Shown: positions 36,946-48,960 of the stretch, one piece after another | How the letters are laid out: every line of letters begins with the position of its first letter | How positions within the stretch are numbered: the first letter of the stretch is position 1 | From: Puffinus mauretanicus | Lineage: Eukaryota > Chordata > Aves > Procellariiformes > Procellariidae | Assembly (NCBI GenBank): GCA_023333565.1 | Contig: JAJKFH010000374.1 | Location: forward strand, 1,364,001-1,428,000 | DNA: 64,000 nt | Direction of reading: 5' to 3' | Made by a program: the position numbers and the translations under genes | The notes under the pieces: generated by a model | Told to the model about the DNA's origin: nothing | Databases searched by the model: none | The model's input: the letters and a program-made list of their open reading frames with translations, nothing else

Positions 36946-39900
36946 TTGCACTTCTGACTTGTGTTGAGCAAATGCCACGCACTACTGCTACTTGCAGCAT
37001 TCAGCTATTTTGAGTGCAGATTTGAATGTATGAATCCCAGCTGTGCTGGGATTAAACTAATGCTGTGATTTGTTGTTGGGAGGTATTCTTCCCACTGCGC
37101 CCTTCATTATCAGTTTGTCAGGGGTTGTGTGTGTGTAAAGGGGTGGTAGGTTTTGTTTTGTTCTGCCTGCGGTGCGGTGCATGCTTTTTAGACTTTTTTT
37201 TTAATCAAACTTTATTGAACAAATTCCTTGCAGAGGATCAGGACACTGGTGATGCCCTTGGTCTTCCTCACTTCAACTCTGGTAGTTCATTGTAGTTATG
37301 TGTTTCAGTCTCTTGCGTTGCTTGTATGTTTTTGTTTTGGAGTGCCTGAACTATTTTGGTAATCAGGAAAATTACAGGGAATATATCCTTTGAACTGACT
37401 ATTTCTTATATGACTGTGTGTAATTGCAGGATTTTGGAGCTGATGATACAGACATTCCCTTCCAGACCTGTGTTTCCAATGTGACTATCTAATCTCCAAT
37501 AAGTAATCCAGTAATGAGACCTGGATAATTTGTTGTAAACAGTTAAACTTCTAACTTTGACTTGTTAGAGTAATTTTACATCTCATCAATGTAATTTGGA
37601 ATTGTTTCACAAAAAGTGGGTCTTGTCTCAACTATTTTGAAGGAGGTTTAGTACTGTAGTGTTTCTCTGGGTAGAAAGAATGAGAGTTGGACCTAATAAT
37701 CTGTAAGGAAAACCTTAGAAACACTCAATTTGAGAAGCTGATATTCTTTCATGCATTTATATGTTACTGAGAAGCAGGGAGGGAGATGGAGGGAGCTTGG
37801 TATAAATAGTTAACATATATACTGCTCAGAACTGGGATTTTTATTAAGGATTCTGTGTACGCATTGTCCTGCTTTCTCCAAATGATAGAAACATCCTTTA
37901 AAAAGTATGATAAGAAAGAAATGCAGTCTCTCCTGGAACCCTTCAGATGCCAGGAGGTTTCACGTGGCATATTAGTTGTATACTTTCTCCCAAGTAAATA
38001 TTTGTTTGACTCTTTTTGCTGTTTGGTCTCTTACTGGGTTTAACCTGACAAAGGTTAAGGGCAGTGCTACAGTATAGCAAAACATGGGCAGCTCTTTGGA
38101 GTCGTGTAAAACAGCAGAGAAAGGCTGAAGGTAATCTCGGCAGATGAAGTAAACTCCTTGCTACAGATGGACGTCTCTTCTTTGTTTGGATTTTCCTAAG
38201 CTCTGGCTCCCATGTTATCTTTTATTAGGTGGCTGTGGACTACTGTGAGCAGTGGGTACGTTAATATGCAATGTTTTCCTACTTGTATTTTTTCAGTACA
38301 GTAAGTAGCACAAGAGGTATTCATAAGCTGTAGAGTATTTATGCAAGTGGGAAAGGAATGCATTAAACAAATACCTTTTTCATTTTTTTTTTAATTAATA
38401 AGGTAGACTGCACCTCTTTCTCTGCTTAGCTTCACATATCACGTAATTTTGTGTGTGGCATTCACCTTGTTTGGTTTGTTTAAATTAATCTCCTTTTGCC
38501 CTTGCGTTTACCATTTAATTCATATTTGTAAAGCATTTAGGATGTGTAAAGAACAGGAGGCGAACTTATTTTTGTTTGTTATTCTTATTGGCCTTGATCC
38601 TTCTTCTTGGAGCATTCTTCTACTTCTGGTGCACCAAGGTCACCCCTACATGTGAGTCCACTGTCATTTCTATGCTTTTTGGCCAATAACTCATCTCAAT
38701 AAAAATCTCTGTGGAGAAAGTGACAGCAGCCTGGAAAAAAAAGCCTTCCAGAATAATATGTTCATGTTGGGTCTTCATGATCAATTTTAAGCAGATTCTG
38801 CGGGGCTGAACAAACTGATGTCACCTGGCCAAGGTGGCAGGGGGTTTCTTTTGAAGGGGATGAGGAATCAGCTCCCTGAGTTGGGATCCCAGGCTGTGTC
38901 TGTATCCATGAGAGCTAGAGAGCACTCGCCTACCTTTGAAAAAGGAAGCTGTGTTGAGGTGTTATCTTCAACCGAACCCTCTGCCCTCTCGGTGGGAGTT
39001 AAAGATTCAGTGCCCTTTTCTTAAATGAGTTGATATGTCTTGGCAGGTGTCACTGACACCATTTACTTTCTCAGTAAAATGGCCTGTAACATCTTAGGGC
39101 TGCATGTGAGCTATTGCTGTGTGTGTAAGGGCTGCTTTGCTTGCCTCCGGTCACTGTATTGCCAGCCACTGGCTTACTGCTCTAGCCAGTGCTGTGGGGT
39201 ACTTTGAGGAAGAACAGCTAGTGTGAAACCAAGTTCTGGTCTCAAAAAATGTGTTTCCCTTTCAGAAGTATCACTTGTCCCTGGCTTCGTAATCGAGCCT
39301 TACAATATTGTTTACAATTTCCATTTTTTTTCTTACCTAATTTGTTCAATTCTCTTCTCATCCCCTGCCCCTGCTGCAAATCCTTCCTCCCAAAGAACCA
39401 GCAGTGCTTGATGTGAACCTACAACAGCTGTGATCCAAAAAAGCAGTTTGCCTTTCAGGCCAGTGGAGCAACATAACGAAACACCCAGTTCATCGAACTG
39501 TTGATTTAATCTTCTGAACACAAGAAGAATAATCCCCAGTATAGTTTTCTGAAGTAGGCTGATAAGATCCATCCTAATCATGCAGATTGCTTCCCAGTTG
39601 CTTGAGCTGTCTGTCTGAGGCTGTGTGGACGTTGTCATTCAGGTGGCGGTGGCTCCAGCAGTCTCTCAGGGCACAGCCTTTGATATTTAGAGAACTGAAG
39701 ATTTTGTCCTGTGTGCGCGTAAAATTTCTGAACGGGAGCAAAATGAAAAAAGAACGAACCTGAAATTGTTGTCTGAACCGGTTCTGACCTCCCATCCTCT
39801 TCCTCTTTTCAGTTATTCACAGACATTAAATGTCATGCTGGGGGAGGAGGAGGCAGTACAGCATCCATAATTTCTTTTTTCCACCAGTATCTGTTAGGAC

Positions 39901-40954
39901 TGAACAGCATCTAGAGGAGGCTGCCTTCCTAATGCTTCTCCGTTGTCTCCCTGTCTGCGTGGAGAGGTTGCTTCGTTGTTGCCGTTGGCCAGCTTGCAAA
40001 CTGACTCCAGTACCCTGTGCTCAATTCACCCATTTAATGGCTGTTTTGCTGAAAGCTTTTAAAGTTTAGTAGTTAATATACCTCAGTACACCAGCTTTTA
40101 GAGATCAGATAAATTGACTGGTAATTTGATGAACTCAAAGAACATCTGTAACAGGGTAAATAAAATGTGTTAGATGTCAGCACTGCCTCTCTGCCTTCTC
40201 TGCGGTGTGTACGTTCTCTCTTCAATATGTGTTGACTGATGTACATTACATCAAATTACAAGGAGCCTCTATGCAAACAGCAACTAAGTGTTTGCTTCCC
40301 CTTCAGTCTGGACGATTAGTGTAGGGATGCGTTTGCAGTCTGTGTGCTGAAGGCTGAACTGTCAGAGCCTTACGGTGATTTTGTTTCCCTGGCATTTAAA
40401 GTACCTTTGCAGAGGGACAGAATGGTGCTTATGGGCTGCTTCATCTTGGAGGAATCCATCCTCAGGCTCGACTTGTGAAATAAATGTGGCAATGTGTGGT
40501 TTGAACTTAGTGTCTTAACACTGAATTTAGCAGCTGAATTTAGATAACAATCTGGTATCTGGTCTCATCAGTGTATCACTATGAAGACTTGTTAAAGGCA
40601 GAACAAAAAGACCTAGAATGTGATCTTGTCTCTTTGTTAGAACTCAACACCAGAGTATTTGTCAAGTCTAGTCCAAAAAGAGCAAAACAAGGGGTGCTTT
40701 CGTCTTACTTTTGAGAGCTTTCCCCATTATCTAATATTTCTGATACCCTCCCCTGCCATTTTTAATTCAACCCCATTTTCCCTTCATTTTGTTAATTTTC
40801 TTACTGCCTAATAGTTTAAATTTCTGTTTTCTCCCTCTTTGTGCTGTTTATATGCTTGTTTATAAGCAGAATGATATTTATAAATATGTATATATACAAG
40901 TAGCACTGTTACCAGTAAAACCAGTGCTACTTTTCTAATGGAAAGCAGCTCTCG

Positions 40955-40984
40955 CATGCACATACATACATACACATGTGTGCA
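40955..40984. repeat. Short CATA/TACA microsatellite-like run
   Basis: catgcacatacatacataca followed by catgtgtgc, an imperfect tetranucleotide repeat of about 30 bases. Confidence 0.75.
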
Positions 40985-43900
40985 GACACACTGTCTCTCG
41001 CCTATTTTTACTGTGGTGTAGTTGTACCTTAGCACCAACTACATTATCCTGCTGCAATAAATACCAGTGCTGCCTGTTTCCGTGTAATTCGCCAACCAGT
41101 GTACAATTAATTTTTGGCCCTGTTATTGCAGTATTGGCTATTTTATGAAACTGTAGAGTTAGCACAGTGAATTGATTAAATATGTTCCAGACCTTAGGCT
41201 GGAGTCTGTGTGTCTGCTGGGATTTGGATGATTGAAGCTTGTGCTTCTCTTGGGATATTCCAGATTTAGCCTTAGTCTTGGAAATTGTTTCAGGTAGACA
41301 AAACTTCTCTCTGTGTGTGGAATCCACTTGCATAGGAGCCTGACTTGGGGGAATCTGAGATTTCTATTTCAGCCCGCAGCGGTCCTTCCACATGTGGCAG
41401 GAAAAAAGGCATCACTATCGTGACTTAAAAATAAAGCCAAGGCCTGGGCTCGTTTTGAAAAGGTCTTTAAAATTACGGCTTTGCCCTTACAGAATATGCT
41501 GTCATGATGTTAATGGAAAATATGGCTAATAATTACTCTGTAAATTGGGCAGACTCCACAGAACATCTCAAATTTTTGCTGAATTAAGTAGTCTGGAGAT
41601 CAGACTTTAAAAAGGGACTACTCTGTATTTACAGCAGTTGTACCTTCTGAAGTGAGCGTGTTTAGTAGTTTACTGTGGGTGTGTTAAATACAGTTTCATG
41701 ACAGCCTAGGGCCACTTCTCTGAAGGTTTTTCCCCATCTGCCAGTCATTTTAAAGAAACATAAATAAAAGAGCTATTCCAATTTCTTGAACATATAATGC
41801 ACGTTCCCAAGAGACCAGAGTGACTCAGGAGTAGCTTGTAAATAACATGTTTTAATGTTCTTAAATGTATGTGCACCATCAGGCTTACCATGAGGTCTTA
41901 AGCCACTGCAGTTGGTGTTTGCTTTGTCTGTAACAGACTCTCTTGCTCCTGGGATGATGAGTGGTGGGTTTGCTTGTTTTTGGAGTTAGCTGGTGGTTCG
42001 GATATATATTCTGCTGCACCAAGAATGATCCCAATGGCAGTTTACTATTAAACACCTTGACTCAAATGAGGATTACCTGACTCACTCATTCATAGTCCAG
42101 CCCCATTGTAAGTAAATATGAAATAATGGCTGAATTTGTGTTTTGTTTTAAATAAAAATAATAAACATACATCTCATACACACTGGAACTGTCTGCCTTC
42201 TGTAGAGTCGAACCCTGACAAACGTGGAGAGTTTTGCCCTGGTTGGTATCACCAGTGGAGTAGCCATCAGATAAAAGATGCTGCCCTGCACAGAGGGCAG
42301 CGACAGCAAGGAATGGCCACAGAGCCAGAGAACACCGAGAGGCCACTTAATCTGTGTCAGCCTCCAAGGGGCCACAGAGGAGCGAGAGATGGGAGAAGGA
42401 GATGCGGGAGCTGAGATAAAACTCTAAGCCTCTGATTTGGGAAGACTTGTAATAACTAGGTTATTTTAAGAGAAGAGCTAGCTTTTCTTTTCCTTCCCAA
42501 TTACTGCATTTCAGGTCTTTTCATAAGAAAAAAGGCTTAATTCCCTTTCCTTCCTTCTCCCTCCCCGTTCTTCTGAACAGAAGCCAAATTTTTGCTTATA
42601 TAATTTCAAGCTGCAAGGTTGCTGTGAGCTTGCACGCCTGGGTCAATTGAGTGCCTGGATTCCCCCCTCCCCCCGAGACATCTTATGATGTATTGGATGG
42701 TATACAGAAATTATCTAATTTGCTCTGACATGCAGCAAGCCTTGAACTGGCTGGACCGTGGTTCTTGAAACAGAGAAGACGACTCATATGGGTGTGTAAA
42801 AATGCTGTATCGTGTGCCTGCCTGGGCACGTATATGAATTTTTTAACTTCATTTTTCATAATAGTTATGCATACCACAAAATTTCCTATGGCTGTTTAGG
42901 GGATTAAGTGTAGTATATGAGACCTTTCACCTTTAGGTCATTTGCTGAGATACTGCTTCTGCTAGCAGCAGCAAAAAGCCATTACTTCCTGATGGCTAAT
43001 CACTCATTCGTGTGACACTGAGTTAATAACTCTTCCTCCAGTTAGAGGCAAGGGTTTGTTGCAGGAAGAACGAAAAAAAAATAATTGTGTCCTAGCTGTC
43101 GATTTCTATGATAGGCAAAGGGTGTCCTGGTGAGGAACACAGAGTTTGTCCTTGCCCGTTGAAAATAGGACAGTGCTGGGTTATAAGTTTGTTGTGTGTT
43201 CACTTGTTCTGTGGAGAGAGCATTTGGCTCCAGGTCTGCAGTTTGTGGCATTTGTTGTTGGTTTTTTTTTTCCCCCCTCCTGTTATTCCCCAGCAAAAGT
43301 ATAGTTCTGTCCCTTCTCTGCGTTCTTGTTGTCCGACTTCTGAGCCCAAGCTGTCCCCAGTTGAAGGGCTAGGATGTTTTGTTTGGTCTTGTCCAGTAGA
43401 TACAGGTGAAAAACTGATACTGTTTTTATGAGCCTGAAAAATCCACTTATAACACTGTTTCCCAAGCCTTTTCTTGTTACAACATTTATCAGCTACAGCA
43501 ACAAACCCCAGATAATTACAGACGCTTATACCAAAATATCTCTTTTGGAGCTTTAAGCCTACTTTTATTTCTTCCTTGTTTAGGCCCAAAATCAAGGTCT
43601 GTTGTTGTTTGCACGTAGTGTTCCTTACTGTTAGAGACGGCGTTTAGAGATTAAATTCTGAGAGTAGATGTAGCTTGCATCTATGGGTGTATGGTACACC
43701 ATACGTGTGACATTCTTCCATTTATGTTCCTGAGATGCCTTGGCAGCAAGGTTTTATGAGATTTTTCTGGTTTAATGTTAAGAAGCAATTATTCCTATTA
43801 TTCCGTAATGGGTTAAAAGTGAGAAATCCCTTGTTCCTTTTTCTCTGTAATGGAAGTACGATACTAAGCTGGGGGTGACCAAATGCTATTGATGTCAACC

Positions 43901-46356
43901 ATGGGTGACATCATGCACCAGGGTTGTGACAGTCATTGACTGAGAGGGAATGGTTGCTGCTGGAGTATGGGAATGAAGCACTTGTGTGGCTGCCTCTGCT
44001 CTCTGTTGGTGTTTGATTTTTATGTTAATATTTACATCTCAATAGCCCTGCTGTGAAAATGCCTCTCTCTACCTGATTGGCGGTCTGTGGTCCTTCTGGG
44101 CTTGTCATTGGAGACTTCACAAGCTCTTTGCCAGCTACAGAGATGTCTCTTCAATGTCTTGTCCTCTTCAGAGGAGGAAAAACGGCTCCGTTAAAAACAA
44201 TGTGAAAGAGAAGATCACTAAGAGCAGAGAGAATGAGACTGTCAAATGATGGAAAGGAAATTGCTTACAAATATTTTCTGATGTCTTTCTTATCCCTTTT
44301 ACAATCCCTTCTCCTTTGTCCTCCTTGGCTTTTTTATCTTAGGATAAACATCGTATTTATTTTCTGTTTATTGTGCGGAGAATTTAAATCCATTTTGAAT
44401 AGCAAAATAAATATAAAAAGATACTAGTGTCCTTTTCTCTGGAATAACTGATGCCTTGCAGGGAGAACTGGAGGTTATGTGACAGTGTATTGTAAAGGCA
44501 GGCGAAAGGAATCTGTGTTAATCCATTTTCTTTTTCTTGTTATCAGTGTTTCATTTTATATTTAACTTTCCTTTTTAAGTAATAATCAATACTTCTTGGT
44601 AGAAGTAGCCTAATAACTTTTTTTGCCAGCTGTAAAATAAATATACCATCGCTTTATATTTGTCCAAATATTACTAATAAAGGGGAACAACATCAAATTA
44701 TCCTTGTAAAACTGCTTTTGAGCTGTGGAGCTGGGAACTTTTTCCAGGTATTCATTAACTGAGGTTTCTAGGTCACTGGAAGATAAGAGAACATTGTCCT
44801 CATTTAAAAAGTGAGACCCTAATGCTTAAGGTTAGTATTTTCTATAATAGCTTTTGTTACTTCACTTTTTGGTTGTCTGGGTATGGTATATTTCTTCAGA
44901 TGTGCTGATTACCCATAACTTGAGCTTGAACTTTTTGAATAATGAGCTCCTGAGCATCTCCAGACAGAGCTGCAAGCCAGCGGGCACTTCTGAAAGTGTG
45001 GATTTGTCTGTGTCATTAACTGTGTACAGTGACCTGTAAAGTCCTAGCAGTCTTTTTGGCTGTAATCATTAAACCAGCTTCTCCTACAGGATAAAATGGG
45101 AAGAGAAGCTGCAAGTGTAGTGAGAGAACCCTGACTGAAAATATAAATATCTTCAGAAAACGCTCTGGGACTAATAATAATAAGGAAAAAGTACGGTGGC
45201 AAAATAAATTGCTGCTGATATAATTTTTCTTCCTCTCCCAAGTTTGCCTCTAGTGTGGCAGTTTTTCTCCCTTCGATAAATAAATGCAAAGATGAGAATC
45301 GCTGCCAAAACCTGTCACATTTCTGGAACTTTCAGCCCCTGATTATTCACATTAAGCCTCCCCCCCCAGCAGTACAGTATTCTGAATATGTACACCCACC
45401 ATTCTGTCAGATCTGTGCAGTCTGCGTCTGGTTTATCTTCTGTGTCTTTGATGTGTTCCATAACGTAGGCAAAGAGAGGTCTGATAGTCTCTCTAAAAAC
45501 CTGACAGTTTGTGTGACAATCTGTCCACGAATCCACAGGCTCCTTGTCAACCAAATGAGCCTTTGAATATCAGAGGTTTTCAGAACAGTGCTTGCAGCAT
45601 TGCATATGCACTAAGGGAAGAGTACAACAGGCTTCCTTGTAACCTGAGAGATGTCTGCATTTTCCTTAATCATTCCAGGGACATCTCATCATTGCTTGTT
45701 GGCTGGTTCTCAGCCCCGCACATGTTGGGGTTATTTAGCAAAGCTTGATTTACTGGAAGCTGCACATGAAGAATAATTTGCAGTTGGAGATAGAAGAGAA
45801 ACCCCAGGAGGGGGTGGAACTTGCAGGCTTTGGTATACTTCTGTTTTTTGGTGGTTTTTTGTTTGTTTGTTTCTTACAGTGACTCTCTTCCTTGCAGTTC
45901 CCTTTACCCGTGCAAGTGCATGGATGTGATGCATTTTCTTCAGTGTTTTCCAGTCCTCTAGCACATCCTACTGCCTTGGGTCCCTCCTATTCCGGCTTCC
46001 TCTGGGAATCCAGTTGCATTCCTTAGCTACCTGTTGTGGAAAAGGATAGGGTCATGAATATAATTTAGGTTTTTAAAATCGGGACAGGAACTCTTAACTG
46101 GGCCAGCTGCTGCAGTTTATAAATGGGGTTTAGGGATATTCTCAGCAGAGAAAGCTGGGAGTTTTAGCTGCAGCGTGCCCGTCTGAGGTGGTGGGAGTTC
46201 TGTTGGAGGCTCTGTCAAATACCAGCTTTGGCATGATGGCATCAAACCTTAGCTATAATGTTCCTCCTTTCCCGAAATAAGCTCCTGTGATGGGCCTGAC
46301 AGGGGAATGTATTTAATATCTTTTTTTATGTATGACAAGTACTTCATGACTGCCAA

Positions 46357-46387
46357 TTTTCTATTTTTTTTAAATTTTTTTTTTTCC
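46357..46387. repeat. T-rich low-complexity tract
   Basis: Runs of 8 and 11 T separated by a few A bases, next to pyrimidine-rich DNA. Confidence 0.8.
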
Positions 46388-48440
46388 TCCGAAGTGCTGG
46401 TCAGCCTCCTAGTGAAACTTTAAGCTACATACCTTAGCACTCTTGATATTCTGGCAATTTCCTTCTTCCCCTCTTGTCCCCTTCCCTTAGTACTGGTTCT
46501 CTGCATGCCTGTCGGTCTCTCTTGGACAATGCCTAATTCTTAGAGGCAGCGTCCTGTGAGCTAGGAGTTCATCCTGGTTGTGTGACGGATTGGCTGATAG
46601 GACCCAGGTATCACTACGGAACTAGTTGTGCAGCTGCCCAGCCTGGCACAGGGATTTAGCAGGCATTGCCTTGCCTTTAAAATCATAGACACTACGTTAT
46701 CTGTGCAGGTCAGCCAGGTGTAGGACTTCTCTGAAGCAGATGCTGAAAACCGTTGATGTTTAATCAATGCTTGGGAAGCCTGTTTACCTGCACTTGTCAG
46801 GTATAATTGATTTGGGCATTTACTGTGAATTTCTCACCTAAGACTTCTCGCTCCTATATTAAACTTCCAGCTAGGAGGAGAGCGGAGCGATACTCTCCTA
46901 CAACAGTTTTAGCGTTAATCTGGGCCTTTCACGTTGCTGTTGCTGTCCTTGTCAGAAAGCCTGGGTTGCCTGCTGGCATTTTGTGGCCTTTTTCTTTGAA
47001 GGTGCTTTTACTTTCCAGAGTTTTTGTTTAAAGAATTACTAATGCTTTATTTGCAGTCTTTTAGAACGGTGTGCTTTAAAGCAACCTCATATAAACGCAG
47101 TGTTTAATTCTTTCTGGGGTTTTTTTTTGCTCCTTCTTCCCCTTTTAATTGCTTGTGTAGTAATAATTTCTTTGTTGCTCACTGTCTTTCTGAGTTGAAG
47201 ATAACATGAGGCTTTTCTGCGTGTTTCCAGTGAGGCACCTGCAGCCCTTCGAAGAAGTTCCTAATACCATCTTTCTGTGGGGTACGTGTTTTAATTGGAC
47301 TCTTCCCAGGGTACCTTCCTAGAGACAGTCTGACTCTGGCGTGCGATCTCGGGCTGGGTCTGTAAACCCGTTCTTACCCAGATGGAGTATCTTGGGACCT
47401 GGTTCTGGGAAGTCCTGGGGTGTGTAGCTTTGATTCACTGTGTGCTTTAGGGGCTGTAGCTTAACCTTTTTGTGCCTAACTTGTTATCCACAGGATAAAC
47501 TCAGCTGTGGTCCTTCTCTCCAGCTCTGCCTCTCAAAAGTTTTGTGGAGATTGGTATTTTGGGGGATTTTATCTTTGAGAAGCTGCCTAGGTATGCTAGA
47601 GAATTAATATTTTGCTTTCAACTCAGGATAATATTGCGGTCCTGAAAAGCTCTGTTCAAACAGGAATATACTTCTGCCTGTGACTAGTTTAACTTTCCTG
47701 TGTTGTTACTGTGGACATTGCTCTTTTTCTGTCCTCTCTGAATCTTAATCCAAAATTTATGATCTCACAGCCTGTTGCCGAAGGAAAGAATAGAATGACA
47801 CAAATTCAATGCTCTCATTTCATTATTGGTCTCAGCGGGAGGAGTGGATGAACCCACACATGAACAGCAAACAACAGAGCTGTGTTTAGAAGTTGGCTTT
47901 GGGTAAAAAAAATCTTTTCTCCCTATCAGCAAGCTGTTGTAGTTGCTTGTATCTTTCCTCTATTACCTTTTGAGAAAAAGCATTTGAATTCGCATAAAAG
48001 CAGTTTAACCCTTGGCTTCTACGCTCTCGTGATATGCTTTATATGCATATTTCTCTTCCTCGTTAATCGGCTTCTATGTGTATGTGCACTTGTGCTTGAT
48101 AGGAAGGAGAAAATGTGAATGATCTCTTTTAGCTAAATGCTAGCTGAAACCAACAAACAGGCTGAGCAGGGAGTCAAGAGGAGCGAGCTCAGGAGGTGAA
48201 GAGATTGCTTCTTGCAATGTGTCCTGAAATTCCCAAACTCCCTGTTTTGGACCAGAGTTGATAGCAGTGATTGATTGTGTAGGTTGATTTTAACAGATCC
48301 AAAGGGTCGTCCAGTGAACAGATCGGTTCAGCTCATTTGCCTCTGTACCTGCGGGAGGAGTGCAAGTAGATGGGGTAATTTTTCAAATGTGTTAGGAGCC
48401 ATTTGCATGAGACTTCTGAGCAATGAGAATGTGCAACCTG

Positions 48441-48960
48441 ATTTATAGTGCGTGTGAACCAGCGACCCGGTGAGGTGTGTGGTGCCCGAGTGTACCTTTG
48501 CTTCCCTTTGCAGTGCTGTGAGCAAAGGCGGTTCCCGAAGCCTGCACTGACTGAGGTTTTTCTGTAGCTTCCCGCTGTTCCTCGTGGCAGCATCTGTGTC
48601 CAGGGCACGTGCTTGCTCCCCGTCCCCAAGCGCGTGCAGGCAGGTGGCAGTCGTGCTGCTTTGTCAGGGTGGTGTGAGGTCTTATTTCTGGCTTTAGAAG
48701 CAGCTGGAAGCAGGAATTTGAACATCTCCCAGTTGACATTTGATACATGAGAAGTAACCTCTGCTTTTCTTTCCCCTTTCTCTCCCAAATTTGCGGTGTT
48801 TCCTACTCCCTGGGCACACCGCATATTGCCCCCGCCACGCGGCACCACCTCTCGTGCTCCTTTCGGCTCAAGTGGGCCTTGCGGCGGGAAGTTTGGTGGA
48901 AGCTGGTGAGCGTGGATGTGAGGAGCGGGGATCGAAGCAATGTGCCTGTCAGGTGCGAGG
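48441..48960. promoter_or_regulatory. CpG-rich intronic patch (weak CpG-island-like)
   Basis: By hand count this ~520-bp block holds about 26 CpG dinucleotides at a GC content somewhat above half, while neighbouring intron has only a few CpG per 500 bp. Two dense clusters lie at about 48460-48640 and 48830-48950. That is near the usual CpG-island thresholds. It may mark an alternative promoter, an enhancer or only a GC-rich fluctuation. No TATA box, initiator or associated exon is evident. A 222-codon minus-strand ORF spans it (49001-48333) but looks like a by-product of the low stop-codon density. Confidence 0.4.

Larger units (their letters stand above)
36946..48440. other. Middle of the 20-kb intron, no recognised genes
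   Basis: AT-rich intron with ORFs up to 132 codons (minus, 41333-40935), none with a known domain. It contains a CATA/TACA microsatellite-like run at 40955-40984, T/G-rich runs at 45841-45876 and T runs at 46357-46387. The interval 45060-45360 looks like a conserved non-coding block by composition only. Confidence 0.5.

Noticed and set aside
44755..44830. Possible MIR fragment (attgtcctcatttaaaaagt and following)
   Set aside because: Only about 40 bases resemble the antisense CORE and the flanking blocks do not follow in order.
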